64,000 nucleotides of DNA from Planococcus citreus (GTDB taxonomy: Bacteria; Bacillota; Bacilli; Bacillales_A; Planococcaceae). The first letter of the stretch is position 1, and every line of letters starts with the position of its first letter. Shown here one piece after another: positions 42,921 to 51,000 of the stretch. The stretch spans positions 310,001 through 374,000 of the forward strand of contig NZ_RCCP01000004.1 of the NCBI RefSeq assembly GCF_003664125.1, in the 5' to 3' direction. Below the pieces are notes generated by a model, which was not told the DNA's origin, did no database searches, and saw only the letters and a program-made list of their open reading frames with translations. A program made the translations under genes and the position numbers.

Positions 42921-43012
42921 GTATGATGGTGTTTATCTTTTTTGCGTTCTTCCAGAAGAAAGTCCAACTGACTCATGAGGGTCAGCAGGTCATGCTTTGA
43001 TATCTCTTTCAA
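42899..43012 (-). CDS. possible 37-residue ORF ending inside the terminator hairpin
   Basis: TTG start at 43012, with AAGGGAG 9 bases upstream, gives a charged helical peptide (KEISKHDLLTLMSQLDFLLE...) with HHH near the end. Its last codons form one arm of the hairpin and the stop TAG is in the loop. It looks like a small regulatory or basic peptide, or the tail of a decayed gene; it has no recognised family. Confidence 0.3.
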   Translation of the reverse strand: MKEISKHDLLTLMSQLDFLLEERKKDKHHHTETAQAN

Positions 43013-43098
43013 AATTCCCAGCTCCCTTAACAGTTATGCCAAAGTATTCGCAGCAGTGGCGGCCGTTAAGGGGGTCAGAACATTATTTTTAAATATTT

Positions 43099-44250
43099 TT
43101 AATAAGCAAAGCGTTTGCGTGTCAACAACACCAGCACTACGGCTGGGAACGAAGACGCCGCCATCCCAAGGAATGAATAGCCCGGGGCGATTTCGTATAG
43201 GTAGCCGCCCGCGAAAGTCAAAAGTGCGACACTCAAGCTCATGCCGAGTGCAGCGTACATGCCTTGCGCTGCGGGGATATTGAGTGGGTCGAGCTTTTTA
43301 AAGATATAGCGGATAAAAGCGAAATGCGCGACGCCGAAAGACAAAGCGTGAAGCGTCTGCGCCAAAATAAACACCCAGACCGACGGGAACAGAAAAATCA
43401 AGATCCAACGGACGGTTGAGCCGATCCCCGCCAGCAAGAACATCGACGACACAGACCATTTCTCGAATAATGTATCGGCTTTGACGAAAAAGACGATTTC
43501 AAAAATCACGGCCACATTCAAGATCAGGCCAATGTAAAAGCTATTGACGCCGATATCCTGAAGATAGATGAAGCCGTAATTATAATACGACGCATGCGCT
43601 CCCTGCAGCAGGATGGAAATTAATAGGACTGTCATAAACCCTTTGGATTTCAGCAACTCCGCCGTGGCGCTCGGCCCTTTCTTTGTTCGCGGTGCGGGCC
43701 TCGATTGCAGCGGGACCGGAGAAGCAAGCGATTGAGTGACCGCCATGAACAGCAAACCCAAAAGCATGATCCATAAAATCGCATTTTCCTGCCAGACAGC
43801 GGTCGCTGCTCCGACGATCAATAAAGCGATCGTATAGCCGAGCGATCCGTACGAGCGGCTTTTTCCGTAATGGATGCGGTCGGTCTGCATCAATACGGTC
43901 GCGCCGCTTTCCATCGCAGGCAATAGATTCGGATAGATAAAGCTGAACGCAAATGTGATGATGAACAGCAAGGTATAGGAATTGGCCGGGATATAAAACG
44001 CCATTACCACAAACGAAGCGATGGCGAGAATCTGCATCAAGCGCCCAAGCGAGAAAAGCCGCGTCAGGAGTGGGAAGAAAAACAAAGTCGACAACGACCG
44101 CGCGACCATGCCGGTCCCCATGATGACGCTGGCCGCCGAAACGCTCAGCCCTTTTTCATTTGTCAGCCAGCCAGTCCAGTAAGGCAAAAAGACGCCCCAT
44201 GTAAAGAAAAACGCAAAAAAGTTCAATGATAGCCATTTTTGATTGTGCAT
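43099..44250 (-). CDS. MFS transporter (MFS_1-like, sugar/nucleoside symporter-like)
   Basis: 383 residues with 12 hydrophobic segments. It starts LSLNFFAFFFTWGVFLPYWTGWLTNEKGLS, the usual beginning of the PF12832-type MFS group that includes PPP-family permeases such as HcaT and YwbF. ATG 44250 follows GTGGAG by 9 bases; the open frame beyond it overlaps the divergent vanY-like gene and is not coding. Cargo unknown. Confidence 0.85.
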   Translation of the reverse strand: MHNQKWLSLNFFAFFFTWGVFLPYWTGWLTNEKGLSVSAASVIMGTGMVARSLSTLFFFPLLTRLFSLGRLMQILAIASFVVMAFYIPANSYTLLFIITFAFSFIYPNLLPAMESGATVLMQTDRIHYGKSRSYGSLGYTIALLIVGAATAVWQENAILWIMLLGLLFMAVTQSLASPVPLQSRPAPRTKKGPSATAELLKSKGFMTVLLISILLQGAHASYYNYGFIYLQDIGVNSFYIGLILNVAVIFEIVFFVKADTLFEKWSVSSMFLLAGIGSTVRWILIFLFPSVWVFILAQTLHALSFGVAHFAFIRYIFKKLDPLNIPAAQGMYAALGMSLSVALLTFAGGYLYEIAPGYSFLGMAASSFPAVVLVLLTRKRFAY

Positions 44251-44374
44251 AAATAAATCTCCACTCTTTTCCAGAAGTCTGATTAAAGTATACCGAAATA
44301 TTTTCGCGCCAGGGGAATTTCCTGAAAGAAAATGATAGAATGGAAAAGGAATTGACAGGAAAGTTGGCCAGCCC

Positions 44375-45244
44375 ATGAAATCGACAAAAAAGAAAAACGA
44401 ATTCGACAAGAAATTTTATATAAAATGGATGGTGATCGCAATGACAGCAATCTGGGCAGCAATTGCCGCAGTCTGGCTCTCTATGCATAATTGGGATACA
44501 GAAGAAAGCATGAAAGCATTGGCACAGGCCTTTACCGAACAACCGGCAGAAACCGAACAGCAAGCTCCGGCAGAACAGGAGGAACCGGCAGTGAAAGAAG
44601 AACAAGAAGCGACAGAAGAAACCGAACAGCCTGAAACACAACCGGAAGAGCAGCCACAAGAAGAAACGCCTGCACCAGCACCGAAAGACGCCACTGTCTA
44701 TCCGGAGATCGACCAATTGCCATCAGAACCTACAATCGTGAACGGCATCCTGCTGGCGAATAAACAGCACCCGCTGCCTGAAACGTATGCACCTGGCGAA
44801 AACGCGGAGGCCCGCGCAGCATTTGACTCGATGGCACAAGCAGCTGCCAAAGATGGCTTGCAATTAGTCGCCTTCAGCACATACCGCGAATTTGCACGCC
44901 AAAAACAATTGTACGAAGGCTATGTCGCCAAAGATGGCCAAGCAGCAGCCGACCGCTACAGCGCACGCCCTGGCTACTCTGAACACCAGACAGGCCTCGC
45001 TTTTGATATCGGCGAAGCCGGCCAGGAACAGCACTGGGCCTCCTCTTCCTTTGGTGACACGGCAGGGGGCAAATGGGTAAAAGAAAACGCCCATAATTAC
45101 GGCTTCATCCTGCGCTACCCGCAAGGAAAAGAACAGATCACCGGCTATATGCACGAATCCTGGCATTTCCGCTATGTCGGAAAAGAAGCCGCCACCGCGA
45201 TCTACAACGAAAACATCACCTTGGAAGAATATTTGGGAATTTAA
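44375..45244 (+). CDS. D-alanyl-D-alanine carboxypeptidase, VanY family
   Basis: Zinc peptidase that trims the last D-Ala from peptidoglycan stem peptides outside the cell. 289 residues: cytoplasmic basic start, one membrane anchor (about residues 19-36), a long Glu/Gln/Pro-rich linker (residues 50-105) that spans the wall, then the VanY domain with AFSTYREFARQKQLYEGYV, the zinc motif SEHQTGLAFD and the catalytic ESWHFRYVG. All catalytic residues are present. The start has AGGAAAG rather far upstream (11 bases). Confidence 0.92.
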   Translation: MKSTKKKNEFDKKFYIKWMVIAMTAIWAAIAAVWLSMHNWDTEESMKALAQAFTEQPAETEQQAPAEQEEPAVKEEQEATEETEQPETQPEEQPQEETPAPAPKDATVYPEIDQLPSEPTIVNGILLANKQHPLPETYAPGENAEARAAFDSMAQAAAKDGLQLVAFSTYREFARQKQLYEGYVAKDGQAAADRYSARPGYSEHQTGLAFDIGEAGQEQHWASSSFGDTAGGKWVKENAHNYGFILRYPQGKEQITGYMHESWHFRYVGKEAATAIYNENITLEEYLGI

Positions 45245-45259
45245 GCAACGAATAAATAG

Positions 45260-45300
45260 AACCGGTCGTTTTCCTGAAAGGGAGAGCGGCCGGTTTTTTG
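45260..45300 (+). terminator. terminator of the VanY gene
   Basis: AACCGG.CG ... GCGGCCGGTT followed by TTTTTTG. Confidence 0.8.
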
Positions 45301-45311
45301 TTTTAGAGAAA

Positions 45312-45638
45312 GCCTAGTTAGACATGAAAGCGAGATTTGTTATTCATTGCGTGTTTCATCGCGAGATAGCCGCCTCCCGCTTGGGGCATGCCTCCCGCAA
45401 TATGCCAAGAAGAACACTTGTCTTATTGCTCCGGCTAGCCAATGAATAGGCGAAAGGAAGTTGAGCCGATTCATTTGCGACGCATCTGCTCGCAGATGTG
45501 GGAGCAGCTCTTTTTTTGCGATGCTTGAGCAAAGCGAAAGTTGAGCACGGGTTTGTGCGCGGTTCGGCTTTTAGATTTCATTGGATGTTGCGTGCGAAGA
45601 CGTTTCACAGTTAGTTAATTTCATCCACTGACGGGGAC
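45312..45638 (+). repeat. tandem intergenic repeat, unit 1 (with element E inserted)
   Basis: Begins GCCTAGTTAGAC. It shares with unit 2 the blocks GCCTCCCGCTT.GGGCATGCCTCCC, GCCAAGAAGA.CACTTGTCTTAT, GCTCCGGCT and TTAGATTTCATTG. A hairpin GCAATATG/CTTATTGC (45397-45404 with 45422-45429) has a changed counterpart in unit 2. Unit 1 is about 110 bases longer because of the insertion at 45441-45547. No ORF with a ribosome site is found here. Confidence 0.7.
45441..45547 (+). repeat. copy 3 of element E, inside tandem repeat unit 1
   Basis: Outer stem AATGAAT (45441-45447)/ATTCATT (45469-45475), then TTGCGA, an extra hairpin CATCTG-CTCG-CAGATG, and the shared end TTGCGATGCTTGAGC..AGCGAAAGTTGAGCAC. 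Unit 2 lacks this block, so it is an insertion. Confidence 0.6.
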
Positions 45639-45853
45639 GCTTAGTTAGACTTGATAGTGAGGTGAAACGTTCGTTGAGTATTTTATCGTGAGATAGTCGC
45701 CTCCCGCTTTGGGCATGCCTCCCACCATAAGCCAAGAAGAGCACTTGTCTTATGGCTCCGGCTCGCCCGTGTGCGCCGATCGGCTTTAGATTTCATTGAA
45801 TATTGAGTGCGAAGACGTGTCACTGTTGGTTTTCTTCATCAACTTGTGAGAAC
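45639..45853 (+). repeat. tandem intergenic repeat, unit 2
   Basis: Begins GCTTAGTTAGAC and ends where a third partial start GCTTATTTAGACTTGATAG (45854-45872) occurs. Its hairpin CCATAAG/CTTATGG (45725-45731 with 45749-45755) corresponds to that in unit 1, with an A-T pair replaced by C-G. Confidence 0.7.
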
Positions 45854-45980
45854 GCTTATTTAGACTTGATAGTTATGAAACTGCTGTGGCTATTTAATTT
45901 TGAGTTACGAAACTGACCAAAATTTTTTATACTTACTTCAATGTGTGATGAATTTCATTGCCTCTCTAAAACTAGAGATG

Positions 45981-46160
45981 AAGCGGAAGGGAGGCGACGC
46001 CTGGGGGACTGCGCGGGCTGGCGAGACAAATGTGCTGCGTCCTTTGCAGCACATTGGCTCAACACCCGCCCCATCCCTCGGGCAGCTGAAAGCGCGACGT
46101 CCTGTCGCATCAGCTGCATGACTCGCATCCTGCGAGCCCCAAGCGTCCTCCCTGGAGCGT
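45981..46160. repeat. branched REP-like repeat: outer stem with three hairpins
   Basis: Outer arms GGGAGGCGACGC (45989-46000) and GCGTCCTCCC (46143-46152). Inside are hairpin 1 TGTGCTGC/GCAGCACA (46031-46053), hairpin 2 GCAGCTGA..GCGAC/GTCGC..TCAGCTGC (46082-46117) and hairpin 3 CTCGCA/TGCGAG (46122-46136). Each loop carries TCC or TCCT. The flanks GCGGAAGGGAGGCGAC and GCGTCCTCCCTGGAGCG recall a repeat class common in Bacillales intergenic DNA. It is not protein-coding. Confidence 0.65.
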
Positions 46161-46232
46161 AATCTCCACCTCCATACATTTTCTCTATCATTTTCCGATG
46201 AAAAGAATCCACCATATATGCAACTCACCAAA

Positions 46233-46266
46233 CGAAAAAACGCCCCTTCCATATAGAAAGGGCGTT
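46233..46266 (-). terminator. terminator of cls
   Basis: On the minus strand GAACGCCCTTTCTATATGG..GGGCGTT followed by TTTTTCG. Confidence 0.85.
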
Positions 46267-46277
46267 CACGGGTTTGA

Positions 46278-47735
46278 TTACAGAATCGGTGCCAATAGGC
46301 GGGCGATGGATTCCTTCGATTTGATCATGCGGGTTCTCGCCATGTACATCTCATACGTCAGCTCTGACGACAATTCCGTATCTTGCCTGAACATATCAGC
46401 GAGCTCCATCGACACCTTCTCGTCATAGATAAAGGCATTCACTTCGAAATTCAACTTAAAGCTGCGGACATCGATATTCGCTGTACCGACCGTCGACGCT
46501 TCGTCGTCAATGACGATCATTTTTGTATGCAAGAAGCCATTATCGTAGATGAACACCCGGGCTCCGGCCCGCAACATTTGACCGGCATAGGAATATGTCG
46601 CCCAGTAGACAAATGGGTGGTCCGGCTTATTCGGGATCATGATGCGCACATCGATACCGGACAGCGCCGCAATCCGCAGTGCATCATAGAAACTCGCATC
46701 CGGAATGAAATACGGCGTTTGGATATAAATGTATTCGCGCGCCAAATGGATCAGCTTTAAATAGCCGTCCTTGATCTGTTCCCATTCCTCGTCCGGGCCG
46801 CTGGAGACAATCTGCATCGAAGTCGAGCCCTCTTCGGGTTGTGGAGGGAAGTACGCTTCATCATACACGATGTCACGCCGCGCGGAAGCCTGGTTCCAGT
46901 CGAGGATAAAGCGCGTCTGGAGCGGGTAAAGCGCGTTTCCTTCCAAGCGGAGATGCGTATCGCGCCAATAGCCGAAGCGGCGGTTGAGCCCGAGATATTC
47001 CTCCCCGACGTTAAAACCGCCGATATAGCCGACCTTTCCGTCAATGACGACAATTTTGCGGTGGTTGCGGTAGTTCAGCCGCGGATTGATGATCGGCATG
47101 ATGGAAGGAAAGAAGGTTTCCACTTCGCCACCAGCTGCTGAAAATTCCTTGAAATGGCGCTTGCTTAAACTGCGGGAACCCATATCATCGTATAGCAGGC
47201 GTACTTTCACGCCTTCTTTCGCCTTGGCGAGCAAAGCATCCATGATGCGATTGCCGAGCTGGTCCAGCCGGAAGATATAATATTGGATGTGAATATGGTC
47301 CTGTGCCTGTTCGATATCGCGAATGAGGGCATCGAATTTTTCCCGGCCATCATTGAAGATTTTCACATGATTGTTTTGGGTCAACAAAGCACCGTTATTG
47401 CGCAAATGCAGGTAAATCAAATTGCTGTAATCTTTCGTGCTGACATCTTGAAAAGGAAAAGTGCCATCATGGATTTCATTCATTTGATGGGCGATCAGGC
47501 TTTCGATCCCGATCCGTTTGCGGCCTTCTTCCCATTTGAAGAGCTTTTTTTGCCGCAACTTACGCCCGAGCAATAGGTAAATGAAGAACCCGGCAATCGG
47601 GATAAAGAACAAAACCAATAGCCATGCCCAAGTGGAGGAAGCATCCCGGCGTTCCAAAAACACCAGCGCTGCTGCAAGGAAAATATTCAAGATGAAAATT
47701 GCAGCAGTCAACACACTGATAATGGTGACGGTCAT
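46278..47735 (-). CDS. cls: cardiolipin synthase
   Basis: Membrane enzyme that joins two phosphatidylglycerols into cardiolipin. 485 residues: two N-terminal membrane helices (TIISVLTAAIFILNIFLAAA and WAWLLVLFFIPIAGFFIYLLLG), then a phospholipase D domain pair. The first HKD motif is HRKIVVIDGKVGYIGGFN and the second HTKMIVIDDEASTVGTAN. ATG 47735 is spaced 7 bases from AAGGAG; the upstream ATG at 47741 is only 1 base away from it. Cardiolipin rises in salt stress, which suits the osmotic theme of the window. Confidence 0.95.
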   Translation of the reverse strand: MTVTIISVLTAAIFILNIFLAAALVFLERRDASSTWAWLLVLFFIPIAGFFIYLLLGRKLRQKKLFKWEEGRKRIGIESLIAHQMNEIHDGTFPFQDVSTKDYSNLIYLHLRNNGALLTQNNHVKIFNDGREKFDALIRDIEQAQDHIHIQYYIFRLDQLGNRIMDALLAKAKEGVKVRLLYDDMGSRSLSKRHFKEFSAAGGEVETFFPSIMPIINPRLNYRNHRKIVVIDGKVGYIGGFNVGEEYLGLNRRFGYWRDTHLRLEGNALYPLQTRFILDWNQASARRDIVYDEAYFPPQPEEGSTSMQIVSSGPDEEWEQIKDGYLKLIHLAREYIYIQTPYFIPDASFYDALRIAALSGIDVRIMIPNKPDHPFVYWATYSYAGQMLRAGARVFIYDNGFLHTKMIVIDDEASTVGTANIDVRSFKLNFEVNAFIYDEKVSMELADMFRQDTELSSELTYEMYMARTRMIKSKESIARLLAPIL

Positions 47736-47878
47736 GGCCATTCTCCTTTGTGGATAATTGTTTATTGCCTCTAGTATAGACTAGTTGTGTAATTGAAAGA
47801 AAGAAAGAGTTAGGTGGATGTTATTTCCTTATTATAAATTTTATTGTCATTAGCTGGCTCCCTGCTTCATTGACTACA

Positions 47879-47914
47879 AAAAAACTGCACTCTGCGGATG
47901 CGAGTGCAGTTTTA
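47879..47914 (-). terminator. terminator of the squalene/phytoene synthase-like gene
   Basis: Minus strand AAAACTGCACTCGCA ... TGCAGAGTGCAGTTTTTTT (imperfect near the loop). The 47742-47878 stretch otherwise holds the cls promoter region only. Confidence 0.85.
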
Positions 47915-47915
47915 T

Positions 47916-48746
47916 TTAGCTGAGGCGTTCTTCTTCTTTTAATTGTTCGACAATGCCCTCGACTTCCTGACGGCTCATTTTTTCCTTGCCGGACTTGAGA
48001 GCTTTTAAGGTGCTGTGGGCCAGGGCGAGCGGCACTTTGCAGAACATGAGGATGCGTTTATTTTTGATGGATTTTACATATTGGTCAGCTTGCGACAGAT
48101 TTTCGCGTGCGTAGCTGAACATATCGTCGCGCGTCCAGCCGTCCGGGACGAACGTGACGCCGCGTTCATAATCTTCATCGTAATTGCGCAGCATGTTGAC
48201 GGCCTGCAAACCACGGCCGAATCCGATGGCGAGTTCTGTATCGGTTTCAGTGCCGTCATGCCATCTCCAAAGATCGGAAAGCATGACGCCGACGAGCCCA
48301 GCCACATAATAGGTGTAATCGTCCAGGTCTTCGCGCGTATGGATGACCCAGTCTTTTTCGACCCATTTGGCCATGCCGCCAGCCATGATGGCTGTCGATT
48401 CAAGAACTTTTCCGCGGATTTCGGGCGGGCATACTTCGACCCAGTCTGGAAGCCGCATCGTCACGGATGGCAAATAGTCCGCGTATGGGGCGACGAGTGC
48501 CGCGTATTCCATCTCGTCAATATCGGTTTCGAGCATATGTTGGATGGAGCGCAGAAGAGACGCTTTCACTTCAGCTGGAAGCTCGGGATGATCTTCAATT
48601 TCATCGATTGCGCGCATGCACAAATAGGCGGAGCCAACGGTTTTTTTCAGGACAGGATCCAAAAAGCTGATCGGAATGAAAAAGGTCCGGCTCGTTTGTT
48701 TCAGCATCGCGAGTGATTCTTTTTGCAGATTGGCGACTTTGCTCAT
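47916..48746 (-). CDS. squalene/phytoene synthase-family protein with altered second Asp motif
   Basis: 276 residues, all-alpha isoprenoid synthase fold. SRTFFIPISFL and AYLCMRAIDEIEDHPELP give the first aspartate motif DEIED (DxxxD intact). The second, normally DxxxD (as in LRDVGED), reads NMLRNYDEDYERG, so the first Asp is Asn while the last Asp of the motif is kept. Family members condense two prenyl diphosphates; the B. subtilis relative YisP with altered motifs acts as a farnesyl diphosphate phosphatase, so the activity here is uncertain. No carotenoid desaturase gene is nearby. The start follows AAAGGAGGACTGAAG. Confidence 0.85.
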   Translation of the reverse strand: MSKVANLQKESLAMLKQTSRTFFIPISFLDPVLKKTVGSAYLCMRAIDEIEDHPELPAEVKASLLRSIQHMLETDIDEMEYAALVAPYADYLPSVTMRLPDWVEVCPPEIRGKVLESTAIMAGGMAKWVEKDWVIHTREDLDDYTYYVAGLVGVMLSDLWRWHDGTETDTELAIGFGRGLQAVNMLRNYDEDYERGVTFVPDGWTRDDMFSYARENLSQADQYVKSIKNKRILMFCKVPLALAHSTLKALKSGKEKMSRQEVEGIVEQLKEEERLS

Positions 48747-48878
48747 CTTCAGTCCTCCTTTATGTGGATTTTAAACGTGCTTATGTATGGGCGAGGCCCA
48801 CTTGATTCGTAAAATGTCTTCCTACTAAATATAAACGAAATGGCTGAAAAAACAAATGATTACCCATAGCACCACAAG

Positions 48879-48914
48879 AAAACCCTTTGGAAGAAACAAG
48901 TTCTCCAAAGGGTT
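48879..48914 (-). terminator. terminator of the sugar phosphatase gene
   Basis: Minus strand AACCCTTTGGA ... TCCAAAGGGTTTTC. Confidence 0.85.
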
Positions 48915-49633
48915 CAGTCTACATGAAAATGGTTCCACGCTTCATAAATTCCGCCGGCGCAATGGCGATTCGCGCGGAAAATGAGCGGATGTTCTTCATG
49001 GGTTTTGAGTTCCGGCTGGGCGTTTCCGACGATGACGGAAGGGAAGCCGAGCGTCAGCATTTCCAAGTCATTTCCGGAATCACCCGCGACCAGCAGTTTA
49101 GCATCGGAAATTTCATGGCGTTCCAATAAATAGCGGAGCGCCTGGCCTTTTCCGCTATTCGGAGGCAGGATATCCAAATCCTTGCCGCCGCTGAAGATCA
49201 GCTTATGGGGCACTTGTTCTGCTTCGAGCAGATTGCGGAATTGTTCGACCGCTTGTGCATCCGTGACATGGTAGGAGCGCCGGCTTGTCACAGGCAAATC
49301 CTGCGGGGCCAAGCCGTCGATTGTCTTCGCTAGCGCTTCGACTTGCTCGGGAGCCCAATCGTCCATCAAATGGGCTTCCCAATGTTCGTCTTTCAAAAAA
49401 CCGGTCCCCATATAGATTTCGGTTCCGACATCGGTGACGAGCGCTTTGGGAATCGGGAGCCCTTCATCTGCAATCAGCTGGCGTGCCGAAGCGAGATGGC
49501 GGCCGGTAATATAGATCAAGCCGACTTCGTAAGGCTGCTGCTCATAAAAGTCCAGCAACTCCTTCAGTCCAGCTCTATCACCGACTAAGGTTCCGTCCAG
49601 GTCGGTCGCCAGCAAGTGCGTTGCTCCGTTCAC
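48914..49633 (-). CDS. HAD-IIB sugar phosphatase, sucrose-phosphate phosphatase-like
   Basis: 239 residues. HAD motif I is ATDLDGTLVGD with both Asp, motif II GRHLASARQ region with ITGR, then VTDVGTEIYMG, and motif IV GDSGNDLEML. VTDVGTEI and SRRSYHVTD in the cap are typical of the sucrose- and mannosylfructose-phosphate phosphatase group. The GTG start at 49633 has AGGTGAT upstream and lies 56 bases inside the end of the glycosyltransferase gene, in another frame. Role: removes phosphate from the disaccharide phosphate made by its partner. Confidence 0.87.
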   Translation of the reverse strand: MNGATHLLATDLDGTLVGDRAGLKELLDFYEQQPYEVGLIYITGRHLASARQLIADEGLPIPKALVTDVGTEIYMGTGFLKDEHWEAHLMDDWAPEQVEALAKTIDGLAPQDLPVTSRRSYHVTDAQAVEQFRNLLEAEQVPHKLIFSGGKDLDILPPNSGKGQALRYLLERHEISDAKLLVAGDSGNDLEMLTLGFPSVIVGNAQPELKTHEEHPLIFRANRHCAGGIYEAWNHFHVD

Positions 49634-50840
49634 GGATCATCACCTCATACAATGTATTTATTTTTTTCGAAATGCTTTCCCAATTGAAATCTTTGCGGGC
49701 GATGCGCACCGCTTGGCGGCTCAGGCGCTCAACCAGCAACGAGTTGACGGATAGCACTTCCATGGCAATCGCCAGGTCGATTTCGTTCTGTGCTTTAACG
49801 AGCAAGCCGCTGACGCCATCTTCTACGACATTTTTCAAACCGCCGACTTTCGAGGCGATGACGGGACTGCCGCAAGCTTGTGCTTCGGCTGCGACCATGC
49901 CGAATGATTCGTAGAAACTCGGAACGATGGTAGCGGTAGCTGAGTTGAACAGCAAGGCCAACTGCTCCTGATCTTTAGGCCCAACAAAGCGGACATGCTG
50001 TTCGATGCCTTTCACTGCTTGGCGCAGTTCCGGGTCTTTCGGCAAACCTGTTTTCGAATCGATCGCATCGGGTTCGCCGCCGGCAATCACTAATTCAGGC
50101 GTATAGCGGTCTCCGCTTTTTTCTGCAAGAAGCTTGAAGGCTTTCAATAAAGTGAAAATGCCTTTGGTCGCTTCGAGACGGCCTGCAAAGACGAAGAGAG
50201 GGTCTTCGTAGCCGAATTTTTTCCGGATATGATGACGGCTGCCGCGGACGCGGAACGCCTCGTCGACTCCGATGGGGATTACTGAGATGGGAGAAGCGGC
50301 AGGGACGTTTTCTTTGATCACTTGTTTTTCTGTATTGGTTGTCGCCAGGATGCGGTCGCTGTGGGCGAGTACGGTTTCTTCCGCTTTTTCGCGGCGGGCA
50401 TCATGGGTGCCGGTCGCTTCTTCTTTAGCCCAGCCGAGCGAATGGGAAGTATGGATGTAAGGCAAGCCGAACTCTTCTTTGAGTTTCTTGCCGATCAATC
50501 CTGACAGCCAATAATGGGTGTGGACGATATCATAATTTGAAAGCGGCAATAAGCGCTTCATTTCTTCATAAAAAGCCGGAAGCATAGAGTACATTTCATT
50601 TTTTGAAACGAATCCTTTATAGCCTGCTTCGACACGGATCACTCGGCAGTGTTCGCCGAAATGTTCAATTTGTGGGGCATTTTCATCGCACCAATGGGTG
50701 ACGACATCAACTTGCCACCCTCTATTTTCAAGAGCGAGTGCCAGTTGCTTGACGTAATTGTTTTGGCCGCCTGCTTGTTTCCCGCCGAGCTTTGCCAAAG
50801 GATCGCCATGGTCTGATACAAAAAGCACTTGTTTAGTCAT
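49578..50840 (-). CDS. GT4 glycosyltransferase, sucrose-/mannosylfructose-phosphate synthase-like
   Basis: 420 residues. The N-terminal acceptor domain has KLGGKQAGGQNNYVKQLALAL, close to the GGQ-x-x-YV motif of sucrose-phosphate synthases, and HTHYWLSGLIGKKL. The C-terminal nucleotide-sugar domain has FAGRLEATKGIFTLLKAF and the GT4 EX7E motif PSFYESFGMVAAEAQACGSPV. Next to a sucrose-phosphate phosphatase-like HAD gene, the likely product is a non-reducing disaccharide such as sucrose or mannosylfructose, a plausible compatible solute. The donor and acceptor cannot be read. Confidence 0.83.
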   Translation of the reverse strand: MTKQVLFVSDHGDPLAKLGGKQAGGQNNYVKQLALALENRGWQVDVVTHWCDENAPQIEHFGEHCRVIRVEAGYKGFVSKNEMYSMLPAFYEEMKRLLPLSNYDIVHTHYWLSGLIGKKLKEEFGLPYIHTSHSLGWAKEEATGTHDARREKAEETVLAHSDRILATTNTEKQVIKENVPAASPISVIPIGVDEAFRVRGSRHHIRKKFGYEDPLFVFAGRLEATKGIFTLLKAFKLLAEKSGDRYTPELVIAGGEPDAIDSKTGLPKDPELRQAVKGIEQHVRFVGPKDQEQLALLFNSATATIVPSFYESFGMVAAEAQACGSPVIASKVGGLKNVVEDGVSGLLVKAQNEIDLAIAMEVLSVNSLLVERLSRQAVRIARKDFNWESISKKINTLYEVMIRERSNALAGDRPGRNLSR

Positions 50841-50963
50841 TGTCGTTCATCTCCGTTCGTTAGTTCCTCCCTGAAAAAAAGGCGGGAGTGCATATTATAT
50901 ATACCCATATTCAGGAAATGCTAAACGTGATTTCTGAAAAGTTTCAAAACTTTTATGGGCAAT

Positions 50964-50996
50964 AAAAAAAGAACGCTTATGTAAGCGCTCTTTTAA
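50964..50996 (-). terminator. terminator of the metallo-hydrolase gene
   Basis: Minus strand GAGCGCTTA-CAT-AAGCGTTC then TTTTTTTATT. Confidence 0.85.
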
Positions 50997-51000
50997 TTTT

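Noticed and set aside
44156-44716. 186-codon minus-strand frame rich in Phe, Cys and Arg
   Set aside because: Overlaps the divergent MFS and VanY genes in the wrong frame; low-complexity shadow of the Glu/Gln-rich linker.
45312-45872. CRISPR array
   Set aside because: Repeat units are over 200 bases, only two copies plus a fragment, and no spacers or cas genes are present.
45938-46252. ORFs of 70-105 codons in the repeat region
   Set aside because: They lie inside the branched repeat; stems explain the open frames and there are no ribosome sites.
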